Assembly (NCBI RefSeq): GCF_009189165.1
Contig: NZ_CP045118.1
Location: 1,984,001 to 2,048,000 of the forward strand
Reading direction: 5' to 3'
Origin: Pseudomonas sp. SCB32
Lineage (GTDB): Bacteria; Pseudomonadota; Gammaproteobacteria; Pseudomonadales; Pseudomonadaceae
Length of the DNA: 64,000 nucleotides
Shown here: piece after piece, positions 1-7,657 of the stretch
How the letters are laid out: each line of letters starts with the position of its first letter
Numbering within the stretch: position 1 is the stretch's first letter
The notes under the pieces: model-generated
Database searches by the model: none
The model's input: the letters and a program-made list of their open reading frames with translations, nothing else
What the model was told of the DNA's origin: nothing
Made by a program: the position numbers and the translations under genes

Positions 1-600
1 CGGCTCGAAGTTCACGATGTTGACGTGCATGTCATGACGCATGTCGCTCATGTCCACGAAGCGGGTGGTGCTCCAGCGGCCTTCGGTATCCGGCATCACC
101 TTCGGCTCGATGTCCTGCTCGTTGGTGACGAAGGCTTCGGGCAGCGGTACGCCGTCGACTTTCTGGTAGTGCTTGCGGATCCAGTGGAAGCGGGTGTGCT
201 GACCGGAGGTGTTGCGCACCTTGTAGTCCGCGCCCGGCGGAATGAAGGCGTAGCCACCCGGCTGCATGTTGTGCACCTGGCCCTGCAGGGTCAGGGTCAG
301 CTCGCCTTCGACGATGAACAGCACCGCCTCGGCGTTGACGTCCTGCTCCGGCTTGTCGCTGCCGCCGTTGGGGGCCAGCTCGACGATGTACTGGGAGAAG
401 GTCTCGGCAAAGCCGGACAGCGGGCGGGCGATGACCCACATGCGCATGTTGTCCCAGAAGGGCAGGTGGCTGGTGACGATGTCACGCATCACGCCCTTGG
501 GGATCACGGCATAGGCTTCGGTGAACATCGCGCGGTCGGTGAGCAGCTCGGTCTGTGCCGGGTGCCCGCCGTGCGGCGCGTAATAGCTGGTTTTGGCCAT
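1..600 (-). CDS. allE: (S)-ureidoglycine aminohydrolase, bicupin (3' end cut by window)
   Basis: The 200 visible residues read MAKTSYYAPHGGHPAQ at the start and continue beyond base 1. This opening and the cupin stretch with His/Glu-rich metal positions (PPGADYKVRN, then QHTRFHWIRKHY near residues 140-165) match the bicupin (S)-ureidoglycine aminohydrolase family (YlbA/AllE). The enzyme releases ammonia from ureidoglycine in allantoin breakdown and leads to ureidoglycolate and then glyoxylate. The ATG at 598-600 is the only reasonable start. The product feeds the glyoxylate carboligase operon found at 48.9-55.5 kb of the same window, a sensible metabolic link but one inferred by me. The C-terminal part lies outside the window. 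Confidence 0.85.
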   Translation of the reverse strand, partial: MAKTSYYAPHGGHPAQTELLTDRAMFTEAYAVIPKGVMRDIVTSHLPFWDNMRMWVIARPLSGFAETFSQYIVELAPNGGSDKPEQDVNAEAVLFIVEGELTLTLQGQVHNMQPGGYAFIPPGADYKVRNTSGQHTRFHWIRKHYQKVDGVPLPEAFVTNEQDIEPKVMPDTEGRWSTTRFVDMSDMRHDMHVNIVNFEP

Positions 601-784
601 GGGATGATTCCTCATTGTTGTCTTGCTGCCCGGCGCCTGGCGCCGGGTCGAACAATTCGTGCGGAGCGGTGCGCCACTGGGGCGTTGTCCGTCGCTGAGA
701 GCCACCATATCCAGCAGCGTGTTCATGCACAAATTAAATGTTGGAATCCGCCGTATTCATTTTCCAAATGTGTGAGCGCGCCGC

Positions 785-1669
785 TCAGCCCTGCGTATCC
801 TGGGCCAGAACCCGCGACAGCACGCGGGCGAGTTCCTTCACCTTGGGGTCCGCCGCCGGGCGATGCAGCAGTGCCACCTCGAACACATCCACCGACGGCA
901 GGCCGGTGTTCTTCGGCAGCACCGCATGCTCCGCCGTCACCGCCCGCTGCGGCAGCAGGCCGATGCCCATGCCATCGGCGATGGCCGACTGGATGCCGGA
1001 GAGGCTCGAACTGGTGAAGCTGATGTGCCAGCGCCGGCCCACGGCCTCCAGCGCGGCGATCATCTCGTCGCGGTACACCCCGCGTGGCGGAAAGGTGACG
1101 ATGGGCAGCGGGTCCAGCTCGATACAGGGGTTGCGGGCGCTGTCCACCCAGCGCGTCTTCTCCGGCCAGCAGGCCACCGCCTCGCGGGCGTTCTGCCGCT
1201 GCTTGAGCAGCACCAGGTCCAGCTCGCCGCGGTCGTAGCTGGCAGAAATATCGCGGCTCAGGCCGCTGGTGACCTCCAGCTTCACCTGTGGGTAGCGCCG
1301 GTTGAAGGCGGCCAGCTGCTCGGTGGTGCGGCCGCTGGCGAAGTCATCCGGCACGCCGATGCGCACCGTCAGCGCTACCGTGGCGCCGGACAGCGCCTCG
1401 ACCATCTCGTCGTTCAGCGCCAGCAGGCGCCGCGCATACCCCAGCAGCGTCGCGCCGGCATCGGTGGGCAGCACGTCGCGGTTGCCGCGCTCCAGCAGGC
1501 GATGCCCGGCCATTTCTTCCAGGCGACGGATCTTCTGGCTGATGGTGGACTGGGTGGAGTGCAGGCGCGTGGCGGCCGTGGTGAAGCTGCCGCAGTCGGC
1601 CACCGTGACGATGGCGCGGAGCAGGTCGAGGTCGAACAGGCGGGTATTCGATTTTTCACTTTCGCTCAT
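785..1669 (-). CDS. LysR-family transcriptional regulator
   Basis: 294 residues. An N-terminal winged helix-turn-helix covers residues 12-70 (FDLDLLRAIVTVADCGSF, then STISQKIRRLEE), followed by a LysR substrate-binding domain from about residue 95 to 285. The length is normal for the family. LysR proteins usually activate a nearby gene in response to a small ligand; the target here is not obvious, because the aminohydrolase gene downstream on the same strand is a candidate but so is a distant gene. A perfect 10-bp inverted repeat lies directly before the start codon (1671-1701) and covers where a ribosome-binding site should be, so self-regulation or a leaderless mRNA is possible. No later methionine gives a complete DNA-binding domain, so this start is well supported. 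Confidence 0.9.
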   Translation of the reverse strand: MSESEKSNTRLFDLDLLRAIVTVADCGSFTTAATRLHSTQSTISQKIRRLEEMAGHRLLERGNRDVLPTDAGATLLGYARRLLALNDEMVEALSGATVALTVRIGVPDDFASGRTTEQLAAFNRRYPQVKLEVTSGLSRDISASYDRGELDLVLLKQRQNAREAVACWPEKTRWVDSARNPCIELDPLPIVTFPPRGVYRDEMIAALEAVGRRWHISFTSSSLSGIQSAIADGMGIGLLPQRAVTAEHAVLPKNTGLPSVDVFEVALLHRPAADPKVKELARVLSRVLAQDTQG

Positions 1670-1670
1670 G

Positions 1671-1701
1671 GCGGAATCGATATTCTGAATGTCGATTCCG
1701 C
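1671..1701. promoter_or_regulatory. Perfect inverted repeat abutting the LysR start codon
   Basis: Arms GCGGAATCGA (1671-1680) and TCGATTCCGC (1692-1701) are perfectly complementary, with an 11-base spacer. The repeat begins one base from the LysR start codon. The 11-base spacing fits the symmetric T-N11-A type of LysR operator, which suggests an autoregulatory site. An alternative is an RNA hairpin that controls translation. Confidence 0.45.
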
Positions 1702-1749
1702 TTTTAGCAGCTCACCTGCAACCCGGCAATCATCCCTTGCGGGCGTTGC

Positions 1750-1995
1750 TCAGTTGTCGGTGAACTTCGTCGACCAGGCGTCTTTCGACCCCGCACGCCG
1801 GTCGCCCTTTCGACGATCCGCCTCGAAACGGATGCTCTGCCGACGGTCAGTGCCGCTGCGCCGTTCCTTGCTGTGACGGGTATCGACCAGGAACTTCGGC
1901 TTGTCCGGCGCAGCAGACGCGGCCGGCGCCGCTTCGTCCGGCTCCATGGGAACCAGGCTGAGTTCGTCGAGGTTCAGTTTGTCATCGGTGCTCAT
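1750..1995 (-). CDS. Small charged protein of unknown function
   Basis: 81 residues starting MSTDDKLNLDELSLVP; the reading frame extends further upstream but that part has no protein-like character, so the ATG at 1993-1995 is preferred. The first half is acidic and proline/alanine-rich. The second half is strongly basic, with the repeated pattern ERRSGTDRRQ and EADRRKGDRR, which suggests nucleic-acid or membrane-phosphate contact. I do not recognise a named family. There is no signal peptide or membrane segment. Confidence 0.6.
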   Translation of the reverse strand: MSTDDKLNLDELSLVPMEPDEAAPAASAAPDKPKFLVDTRHSKERRSGTDRRQSIRFEADRRKGDRRAGSKDAWSTKFTDN

Positions 1996-2160
1996 CGCAT
2001 TACTCCCGGGCGTCGCACAGCAATGAGCGTAGATCAGCGTGGAGCATTTGTAGGCGAGAGTGCGCGAACAAGTGCCACTAGGCGTCCAGCCGCTTCTCCG
2101 ATCGCCATCTAGACTTTTTCTGCTGACCATTTCCGGGGGAATCACACGGAGAGCGTCATC

Positions 2161-2484
2161 ATGAAATGTCTACCGATGATCCTGCCGGTGCTGGCTGCGG
2201 TTGCCGCGTTGTCCGGCTGCATGAACGACCAGGAGTTTCTCGCTTCCAACCAGCAGGCCGCGATCAATGCCACCGAGGCGCGGGCGAAGTTCGAGTTGAA
2301 TTGCGAGGCGGTGACCAGCAGCGTGCTGTCGAGCAAGGTCACCAATGTGCGCCGGACCATGTCGCGCACCGAGTACACCATCGGTGTGCGTGGCTGTAAC
2401 AAGCAGGTGACCTACATCACCTACTGCCTCAACCCCACCACCTGCAACGCCATCAGCGACACCGCCCGGCTTGGCGCGCCCTGA
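2161..2484 (+). CDS. Small lipoprotein, unknown function
   Basis: 107 residues. The N-terminus MKCLPMILPVLAAVAALSGC is a lipoprotein signal with lipobox LSGC (cysteine at residue 20), so the mature protein of about 88 residues should be anchored to a membrane. It contains further cysteines near residues 49, 79, 88 and 94 that could form disulfides. A good ribosome-binding site (ACGGAGAG) precedes the ATG. A second gene start with nearly the same leader and signal sequence lies 530 bases downstream (2691) but is truncated, so the two appear to be duplicates. No named family is recognised. Confidence 0.7.
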   Translation: MKCLPMILPVLAAVAALSGCMNDQEFLASNQQAAINATEARAKFELNCEAVTSSVLSSKVTNVRRTMSRTEYTIGVRGCNKQVTYITYCLNPTTCNAISDTARLGAP

Positions 2485-2690
2485 GTTTTTCTCGGGATGG
2501 GACGTGCGTAGTCCATCCTGATCAAGCTACGCCCGCTGCAAGCGCGGCCACCCGACACTGAATCGGCGCAAGCGCTCGATGGCGATTGTCCGGCGACATT
2601 TGCGTGGCCTGACAACAGAACGATGCCGAAGCAGACGCCCAAGCTCTGCCGGCCCAGGACACACCCCGTGGAATCACAAGGAGCGTCACC

Positions 2691-2744
2691 ATGAAAGGTC
2701 TTTCCAAACTTCTCCCGCGCGCGCATGGCGCGCTCCTACAGTGA
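2691..2744 (+). pseudogene. Truncated paralogue of the lipoprotein at 2161
   Basis: The leader GGAATCACAAGGAGCGTCAC and the start MKGLSKLLP closely resemble the leader (GGAATCACACGGAGAGCGTC) and start (MKCLPMILP) of the gene at 2161. After nine codons the frame runs into a REP-like hairpin (CGCGCGCATGGCGCGCTCCTAC) and stops at 2742-2744. The simplest reading is that a second lipoprotein gene was broken by insertion of, or recombination at, a repeat, leaving only its translation start. Confidence 0.55.
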
Positions 2745-2836
2745 GCACCCAGTTCGTAGAACGCAGTGAAACCCATGCGGGCCGTTGGAGCGGCGCTGGC
2801 AGCGCCGACGGGCATACTTGCGAAGGCAAAAGCGCA

Positions 2837-2857
2837 GGCCCCTGACTGTCAGGGGCC
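2837..2857. terminator. Perfect hairpin between convergent genes
   Basis: Arms GGCCCCTGA and TCAGGGGCC around a three-base loop. On the minus strand a T-rich stretch (CTTTTG) follows, so it can terminate the small gene at 2867-3064; on the plus strand it can close the broken lipoprotein gene. Confidence 0.5.
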
Positions 2858-2866
2858 GGTGTTTCG

Positions 2867-3064
2867 TCAGGCGGCGGAGAGAACCCGGATCGGGCTCGGC
2901 TGGGGTTTCTTGAGCGTTTGCAGTAGCAGCGGGTCATCGTCGAGCCAGCCGAGTGCGGCCAGGTTCAATCGCTCATCGAGCAGTGCGCAGATGGCCAGTG
3001 CGGCAAGGGCACGGTCTTCCTTGGCTTCGCGGATTGCGTTCTCAATCTCTTTTCGCAGTTTCAT
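2867..3064 (-). CDS. Small alpha-helical protein, unknown (paralogue 1)
   Basis: 65 residues starting MKLRKEIENAIREAKE. It is nearly identical over its first 50 residues to the protein at 3350-3604: MKLRKEIEN, IREA.EDRA, AALAIC.LL and GW.DDDPLL are shared. The start is set at the methionine shared by both paralogues, although the frame is open upstream. The sequence is predicted to be helical, with no signal peptide or cysteines in pairs. I recognise no family. Two conserved copies within 300 bases on the same strand argue that these are real translated genes. Confidence 0.65.
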   Translation of the reverse strand: MKLRKEIENAIREAKEDRALAALAICALLDERLNLAALGWLDDDPLLLQTLKKPQPSPIRVLSAA

Positions 3065-3349
3065 TTCGTCATTCCTAAGCGCCGGGGTGGATGGCATGGC
3101 CCCGCGTTGTGCGTGGGGCAACTCACGGTTCGTTTCGCATAGGTACGTGGAACGGGATATCGGCCCTTCTTGCAGCCGTGCATCCGTTCGGTCGACACAT
3201 GGAACTCGCCTGGAATCCCTCGGCCGGCGCGTGGCGTGAGGGGAGAGCGGGCGTTTTCCAGGGCCAGACGATCTGCTTGCCGGATTAACGGTGTCTTAAG
3301 TGGGCGGGCCGGTCCGTGGCTTCGGAAAAGTCCTATCGGCGTTATGCGT

Positions 3350-3604
3350 TCAAGCGGATCGACCGACCCGCCGACGCGGCGCTCGGGGCGACCTGTTTGG
3401 CAGGGGGGGGCAGCCTTGGGCCTTTAGGCGCCCGGAGGCTTTGAGGAGGTTGATCTCGTTCTGCAGCAGCGGGTCGTCGTCGAACCAACCCTGTTCGGAC
3501 AGCCCGAGCTTGGATTCGAGCAGCAGACAGATCGCCAGTGCGGCATTGGCGCGGTCTTCGTTGGCTTCGCGAATCGTGTTCTCGATTTCCTTGCGTAGTT
3601 TCAT
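3350..3604 (-). CDS. Small alpha-helical protein, unknown (paralogue 2)
   Basis: 84 residues starting MKLRKEIENTIREANE. The N-terminal 55 residues match the neighbour at 2867-3064. The C-terminal tail after residue 60 is basic and proline-rich (RSPRAPRRRVGRSA) and has no counterpart in the other copy, so it may be a read-through after loss of the ancestral stop. Function unknown. The gene ends at a G-rich stretch near 3405. Confidence 0.6.
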   Translation of the reverse strand: MKLRKEIENTIREANEDRANAALAICLLLESKLGLSEQGWFDDDPLLQNEINLLKASGRLKAQGCPPLPNRSPRAPRRRVGRSA

Positions 3605-3912
3605 CGTCTCGTGCCTGTGGGCGTTGCCCTAGGTTGGGCGGGGGCGGCAGGGGTGCGCGCTTCCCGCAGGGATTTGGAACAGTGGTGGCAAGCCGGCCAC
3701 TGTCGCTGACGGCCTCTTTTATATTCCTATTTGCGTGGCGGAACTTTCCTATGTGGCTGCTCAATAGACTGAGTGGTGGTCTTGTGCGCAATGTCGCGGA
3801 TAGGGCGTCCTACACCGGGCAGCCGTTCGGCAAACTGGACATTTACGGCCTGCCTGTAGGGGCGAGCTTGCTCGCGAACTGCACTCTGCTGTTGTCGGGC
3901 TTGGGTGTTCAT

Positions 3913-4208
3913 GCGCCGCTTTGGCGTGAGTGGATGTCTTTTGTTTCGCCCCCTCGGGCGAGTCACTTTGCCAAACGACGCAAAGTAACCAAAGGTCTTG
4001 CCCCTGCATCCGGATCCCGCTTCGCGGGACTTCCCTCGCTCCATCGAAGTTTCAGGGGCACGCGTCGACGGGCCATCCATGGCCCGACGACGCTCTCGCG
4101 GCATCCATGCCGCTCAACCCCTGAAACTCCGATTCCACTCGGCCTCCTGAAGGGGCGCTCCGGTGCGTGCAGATATTTCTCTGGAAGTCCTCAAGAGCAA
4201 CAGCAGAG
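3913..4208 (-). repeat. Structured ~300-bp dispersed element, copy A
   Basis: Reverse-oriented copy. Read on the minus strand it has, in order: a CAGAG stem, the box CAGGAGGCCGAGTGG, an outer stem GTTTCAGGGG/CCCCTGAAAC enclosing two arms (GCGGCATGGATGCCGC and GGGCCATGGATGGCCC), a CCCGC/GCGGG hairpin, an ACTTTGC/GCAAAGT hairpin, a CGCCCGAGGGGGCG hairpin followed by AAACAAAA, and a terminal GCC/GGC hairpin. The same order is found in three other copies. Confidence 0.85.
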
Positions 4209-4331
4209 CCTCTTGCTCCGAGGCGGCGTTGCTCCCGTAGGAGCGGACCTTGTCCGCGAAGGCTCACCATTGCACCCACGTTGCAGGATGAACACCTGTA
4301 GGGCGAATAACGCGTAGCGTTATCCGCCTTT

Positions 4332-4409
4332 GTAGGAGCGAGCTTGCTCGCGAACCGCCCAACCCCGATGTCGCCGAGTAATTCTGTTCGCGAGCAAGCT
4401 CGCTCCTAC
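4332..4409. repeat. Facing pair of REP hairpins (REPIN-like)
   Basis: GTAGGAGCGAGCTTGCTCGC at 4332 is repeated in inverse orientation ending at 4409, giving a long imperfect palindrome. This is the usual Pseudomonas REP sequence (GTAGGAGCGAGCTTGCTCGCGAA type), known to be spread by RAYT transposases; no RAYT gene is in the window. Confidence 0.8.
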
Positions 4410-4454
4410 GAAAAGCAATCCAGCACGAAGCAGCCAAAGTCCCAGGCGCGCGCA

Positions 4455-4720
4455 GAGTCCCGTCAGGAGGCCGAGTGGAGGTATTGCGCAGAGGGGCGAG
4501 CGACATGGATGTCGCGAGAGGCGTAAAGGGCCAGGGACGGCCCTTGTACGCCGACCCTCGGAGCGATACCGGAAGGAGGGAAGTCTGAGCGAAGCGAAGA
4601 CCCGGATGCCGGGACGAGCCCTTTGGTTACTTTTCTGGGGGGCGGCCATCCGTCGTTTGAGAAAGTAACTCGCCCGAGGGGGCGAAACAAAAAGTCCCCG
4701 CGCACACCGAAGCGGCGCAT
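4455..4720 (+). repeat. Structured ~300-bp dispersed element, copy B (divergent)
   Basis: The most divergent copy. The invariant box CAGGAGGCCGAGTGG and the 3' part CGCCCGAGGGGGCGAAACAA are kept, while stems change sequence but still pair: outer stem GGTAT/ATACC plus GAGGG/CCCTC, arm GCGACATGGATGTCGC, arm GGGCCAGGGACGGCCC, and ACTTTTC/GAGAAAGT. Its 5' boundary is unclear because the first stem is degraded. Confidence 0.75.
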
Positions 4721-4811
4721 ACACACCCACCCCGAAGCAAACAGAATCGCGGGCATGGCCCGCGACCCGTCACCACACGAAACGATGGGTTTCGCTCCGC
4801 TCTACGCCATC

Positions 4812-5279
4812 CTACGAAGACCCATCCGGCCCCGGACTCAACACCGGCCACTGCGGGTAGGGCACCCAGACCACCCCCTGCCACTTCAACACCGACAACG
4901 CCGTCGGCCCCTGCAGTATTTCCCGGCGCGGCTCGCCGAGGTCGGTGCGGTGCTGGTCGCGCAAGGCGGGAATGACGTGCAGCGAGAGCCACTGGCGGAT
5001 GCTGCGGTTTTCCGGGTGGAAGTAGTGGATCAGCGAGGCGTACACCGCCGATTCGCTGAGCAGCAGTTCATCGATGTACTCGCCGCTGCCGTCGAGCATC
5101 CAGGCGTGTCGGCACTGGTCCTCGTCCAGGTTGCGCTCCACGCGCTCGACCAGATAGGGATAGCCGATAAGCCGACCCAGGTCGTGGGCGCAGAACCAGC
5201 ACTGGTCTTCCAGCAGCACGGCGCGCAACTGGCGCTTGTGGCGGGTGAAGACGGTGGGGATCAGGACCTCTTCAGACAT
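4812..5279 (-). CDS. BRO-N domain protein (phage antirepressor-like)
   Basis: 155 residues starting MSEEVLIPTVFTRHKRQ; the ATG at 5277-5279 follows a GGAGGTGC ribosome-binding site. Residues 8-110 match the BRO N-terminal domain seen in baculovirus BRO proteins and phage antirepressors: an FCAHDLGRLIGY segment, then LLLSESAVYASLIHY and RSIRQWLSLHVIPALR. Such domains bind DNA. No C-terminal antirepressor partner domain is present, so it is a single-domain form. The stop codon lies inside a GTAGGATGG-type repeat, so the last residues may have been added by the repeat. It lies beside the AT-rich NACHT gene, but its own base composition is like the host. Confidence 0.7.
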   Translation of the reverse strand: MSEEVLIPTVFTRHKRQLRAVLLEDQCWFCAHDLGRLIGYPYLVERVERNLDEDQCRHAWMLDGSGEYIDELLLSESAVYASLIHYFHPENRSIRQWLSLHVIPALRDQHRTDLGEPRREILQGPTALSVLKWQGVVWVPYPQWPVLSPGPDGSS

Positions 5280-5474
5280 GGTGCACCTCCGGGTAGGAGG
5301 GAGAAGCGGTTGGGTACAGCGAAGCGCCTTCGGGGCGAAGGCTGGGAGGGAAAGGCATATCCATTTCCTCAATGGGTACACCGCTGCTTTCGGGAGCAGT
5401 ATTGCCGCTACGTGAGGCGTTTCTTAGGCGCGAGTATTAAAGTAGCGAGAGTTGGTTTGGTTTTCAATATTAAA

Positions 5475-5503
5475 TTGCGGAAGAGTTTATTTCTCTTCCG
5501 CAA
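5475..5503 (-). terminator. Terminator hairpin after the NACHT gene
   Basis: Perfect arms TTGCGGAAGAG and CTCTTCCGCAA with a seven-base loop, 18 bases past the NACHT stop codon. On the minus strand it is followed by TTTAATATT, a weak U-tract. Confidence 0.65.
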
Positions 5504-5521
5504 AGGGGTTTAGGCTTCTTT

Positions 5522-7522
5522 TTAGTTTGTTGCTTGAGGGGAGTAAGAGGAGTTTATAAAGCTTATTGTTGGTTCTATGATTTTCGTTACAATAGCAGAG
5601 TTTCTAGATGTTGAGTAACTTTCAAGTGTTGCGCGAACTTCGTTGGGGTGCGTTCTTGCAAGAGGTGTTACTAGATTTATTAGAAGTGCATCTTTTAGCA
5701 TTTGGTTGTTGGTTTGAAGTTTGTTGTCAAGCTCTGGAATTATTGTCAGGACTGCTTCAGGGTATCCTGGTAGTACTGTTTTTAGTATTTCGTTTGTTAA
5801 TTGCCTAAATGGTTTTAGGGCGCTAGATAGGCTCGGGCGTCTATTGGTCCAGTAGAATGGATGACGAATTCCATCCTCCATTAGTTGTGACATAGGGAAT
5901 ACGCCGCCTTCCCCATATATTCTTGCTATTTCTATTTGCGAGTAAATAATATGATTTATCGCTTCCTCTCTAACTTCTCGAGATAAGAAAGGCCCAGATA
6001 TCATGCAGCGATAAAGTAGGTAGAGCCAAGTGGTTCTCTTGGCCATGGGGGGGTAGTTTGATAGTCCGGACAAATTGCTCTTCTGAATAAGGAATTGAAT
6101 CATTTCGGATGGGTCTTCTGCCATCGCGACAATGAATTCAATTATTGGGTACCAGTCTTCGGAGTCAAAGTTTTGTTGAACTATTTTTAGACCAAGGCCT
6201 TTTGCGGCGATAGATCTAGCTGAAAAATATTCTTGGAAAGACGTGTGGCTGAAACCATAGTGGTCTTGAGAGAACTGCTCAAGTATTCCGTGGTGCTGGT
6301 CTATTTCGGTAAGAATTGGAAGTGCATCATTTTCATCTAGCCCCAGTTTTGAGCAAAATTCGGAAACCAATGATACGACTTTAGGCTTGGGGAATGTGAA
6401 GGTGAAATTTTCTGCTGTGAAGTGGTATGCGATTGTTTCAAAGAGTCTCTCTTTTGATTGGTCTGTTAGTGTTTCATATGTTGAGTCTCTCCTGAATCCT
6501 CGCGTAGTGTCCCAGTCTCTAAGTAAGGCTTCGGAGCAGCGTTTGAATAATTCCACCTTGCGCTTAGGAAGAGAAAGGTCATGTTTGAATTGAATACAGA
6601 GAAGGCTGAGCAATAATGGGGTTTCAGTAAGCGAGGAAATCGCTTTGTCATTATCAATTACGCTGCAAAGGTCTCTTGACTTATTTGGCTCGCCAGAGAA
6701 CCATGCTTTTACAATTTTATGAACGGCAGCCCTGTTTAGCTTTGATATTTCTACTTCGTGGAAGCTTTCTAGGTTGTCAATGTAATCTGCAGTTCGGCAG
6801 GATATGACAATTTTTACATGGGGGAAGTGACTGCAGAAATCTCTTACTTTTTGCAGTGTTTCTACTCGGGCAGATTTCTTTGTCTCATCTAGTGAGTCAA
6901 GAAGTAATATACATTGTCCTTTTTTAAATAGGCGCTCCAAGAAATTCTTAGAATACTCGTCGGTTTTGCTTTTTATTGGTTTTAGGAGGAATTCAAATAG
7001 TGATTCTTGAGCTTTTGAGAAGTCCGGTAGATATACGAAAAATGGCAGTTTTGTATGTTTTAGATTGCTTTTTTCGAAAGCTGTTTTATCTATGTAACAA
7101 AGTGCTAGATATTTTAATAGGGTTGTTTTTCCTGCGCCGGGGCCGCCAAGGACCACAGTTCGGCTATTGTTTTCAATATAGTTGTCCCCGTCTATTAAGT
7201 CTTTATCTTTCGAGGCTTTGCTTTTCTGCGGGGCGCTAGATGCTTCAATCCACTCCTCAGTGTACAATCTTCGCTGAATCGTTGTTGACACGCGAGCGGG
7301 ATTGTAAATATCGGTTAGCTTGGCAGGAATGGACATTCCTAAGAGTTTGATGTGCTGAACTTCTTGTCTTAATGCATCAGTGTGAGCTGCGTGATATTTT
7401 TTGAAAAGGTCCAGAGACTCTACGCTTGCATTCAGGCCCTTGAATACAGAGCTTATTGATTGCTTGATTGGATCTTCGAACCAATCAAGAATTGGTAAAT
7501 CCAGACCCTCGTCGCTTGACAT
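5522..7522 (-). CDS. Stand-alone NACHT-domain STAND NTPase, candidate antiphage protein
   Basis: 666 residues. An N-terminal region of about 120 residues of unknown fold precedes a NACHT ATPase domain: Walker A GGPGAGKTT at residues 126-134, Walker B ILLLDSLDE at about 205-213 with the small-residue plus acidic pattern typical of NACHT, then ISCRTADYI (sensor-1-like) and a winged-helix region ending FSHTSFQEYFSARS near residue 430. The C-terminal 230 residues are helical and lack recognisable repeats or a nuclease motif. Bacterial NACHT proteins have been shown in other bacteria to protect against phage; a defence role here is inference. The gene is strikingly AT-rich against its neighbours and uses codons rare in this genome, so it was acquired by transfer. 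RBS AAGGAAAATAAG precedes the ATG. No partner gene is adjacent other than the BRO-N gene. Confidence 0.85.
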   Translation of the reverse strand: MSSDEGLDLPILDWFEDPIKQSISSVFKGLNASVESLDLFKKYHAAHTDALRQEVQHIKLLGMSIPAKLTDIYNPARVSTTIQRRLYTEEWIEASSAPQKSKASKDKDLIDGDNYIENNSRTVVLGGPGAGKTTLLKYLALCYIDKTAFEKSNLKHTKLPFFVYLPDFSKAQESLFEFLLKPIKSKTDEYSKNFLERLFKKGQCILLLDSLDETKKSARVETLQKVRDFCSHFPHVKIVISCRTADYIDNLESFHEVEISKLNRAAVHKIVKAWFSGEPNKSRDLCSVIDNDKAISSLTETPLLLSLLCIQFKHDLSLPKRKVELFKRCSEALLRDWDTTRGFRRDSTYETLTDQSKERLFETIAYHFTAENFTFTFPKPKVVSLVSEFCSKLGLDENDALPILTEIDQHHGILEQFSQDHYGFSHTSFQEYFSARSIAAKGLGLKIVQQNFDSEDWYPIIEFIVAMAEDPSEMIQFLIQKSNLSGLSNYPPMAKRTTWLYLLYRCMISGPFLSREVREEAINHIIYSQIEIARIYGEGGVFPMSQLMEDGIRHPFYWTNRRPSLSSALKPFRQLTNEILKTVLPGYPEAVLTIIPELDNKLQTNNQMLKDALLINLVTPLARTHPNEVRATLESYSTSRNSAIVTKIIEPTISFINSSYSPQATN

Positions 7523-7537
7523 CTTATTTTCCTTATT

Positions 7538-7563
7538 AAAAAGCCCCGCACAAGGCAGGGCTC
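7538..7563 (-). terminator. Terminator-like hairpin upstream of the NACHT gene
   Basis: Arms AGCCCCGC and GCAGGGCT pair with one mismatch and are followed on the minus strand by TTTTT. It nearly duplicates the nrdB terminator 120 bases away and sits only 16 bases before the NACHT start, so it lies in that gene's 5' leader. Confidence 0.5.
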
Positions 7564-7657
7564 GCTCAAGCGCATCCCCTCCATCCTTTGCGGGTCCACA
7601 CTGGAATTTACATAGATGTCATTTTGATGGCAAGTTTGGTTGGTTTGGTGCTCACAG

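Larger units (their letters stand above)
3605..4811. other. 1.2 kb gene-free repeat cluster
   Basis: No convincing gene is present; the open frames here are repeat-derived. The stretch holds two copies of the ~300-bp structured element in opposite orientations (3913-4208 on the minus strand, about 4455-4720 on the plus strand). It also holds REP-type hairpins at 3856-3879, 4237-4260 and a facing pair at 4332-4409, a GCGTTAT-type small palindrome at 4300-4328, and half of a GTAGGATGG hairpin repeat at 4784-4815. The first 300 bases (3605-3850) show no recognisable feature. Confidence 0.75.

Noticed and set aside
3538..4317. 259-residue frame through the repeat cluster
   Set aside because: It reads through a REP hairpin and element copy A; similar arginine-rich peptides arise from all copies of the element in other frames, so it is repeat-derived.
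4455..4720. Element copy B as a group II intron or insertion sequence remnant
   Set aside because: No GUGYG-type 5' end, no domain V, no terminal inverted repeats with target duplication, and no transposase fragment.
5608..5808. Short leucine-rich frame opposite the NACHT gene (toxin-like peptide)
   Set aside because: It is the antisense of the NACHT C-terminus, without a ribosome-binding site; the low GC of the region makes such frames likely.
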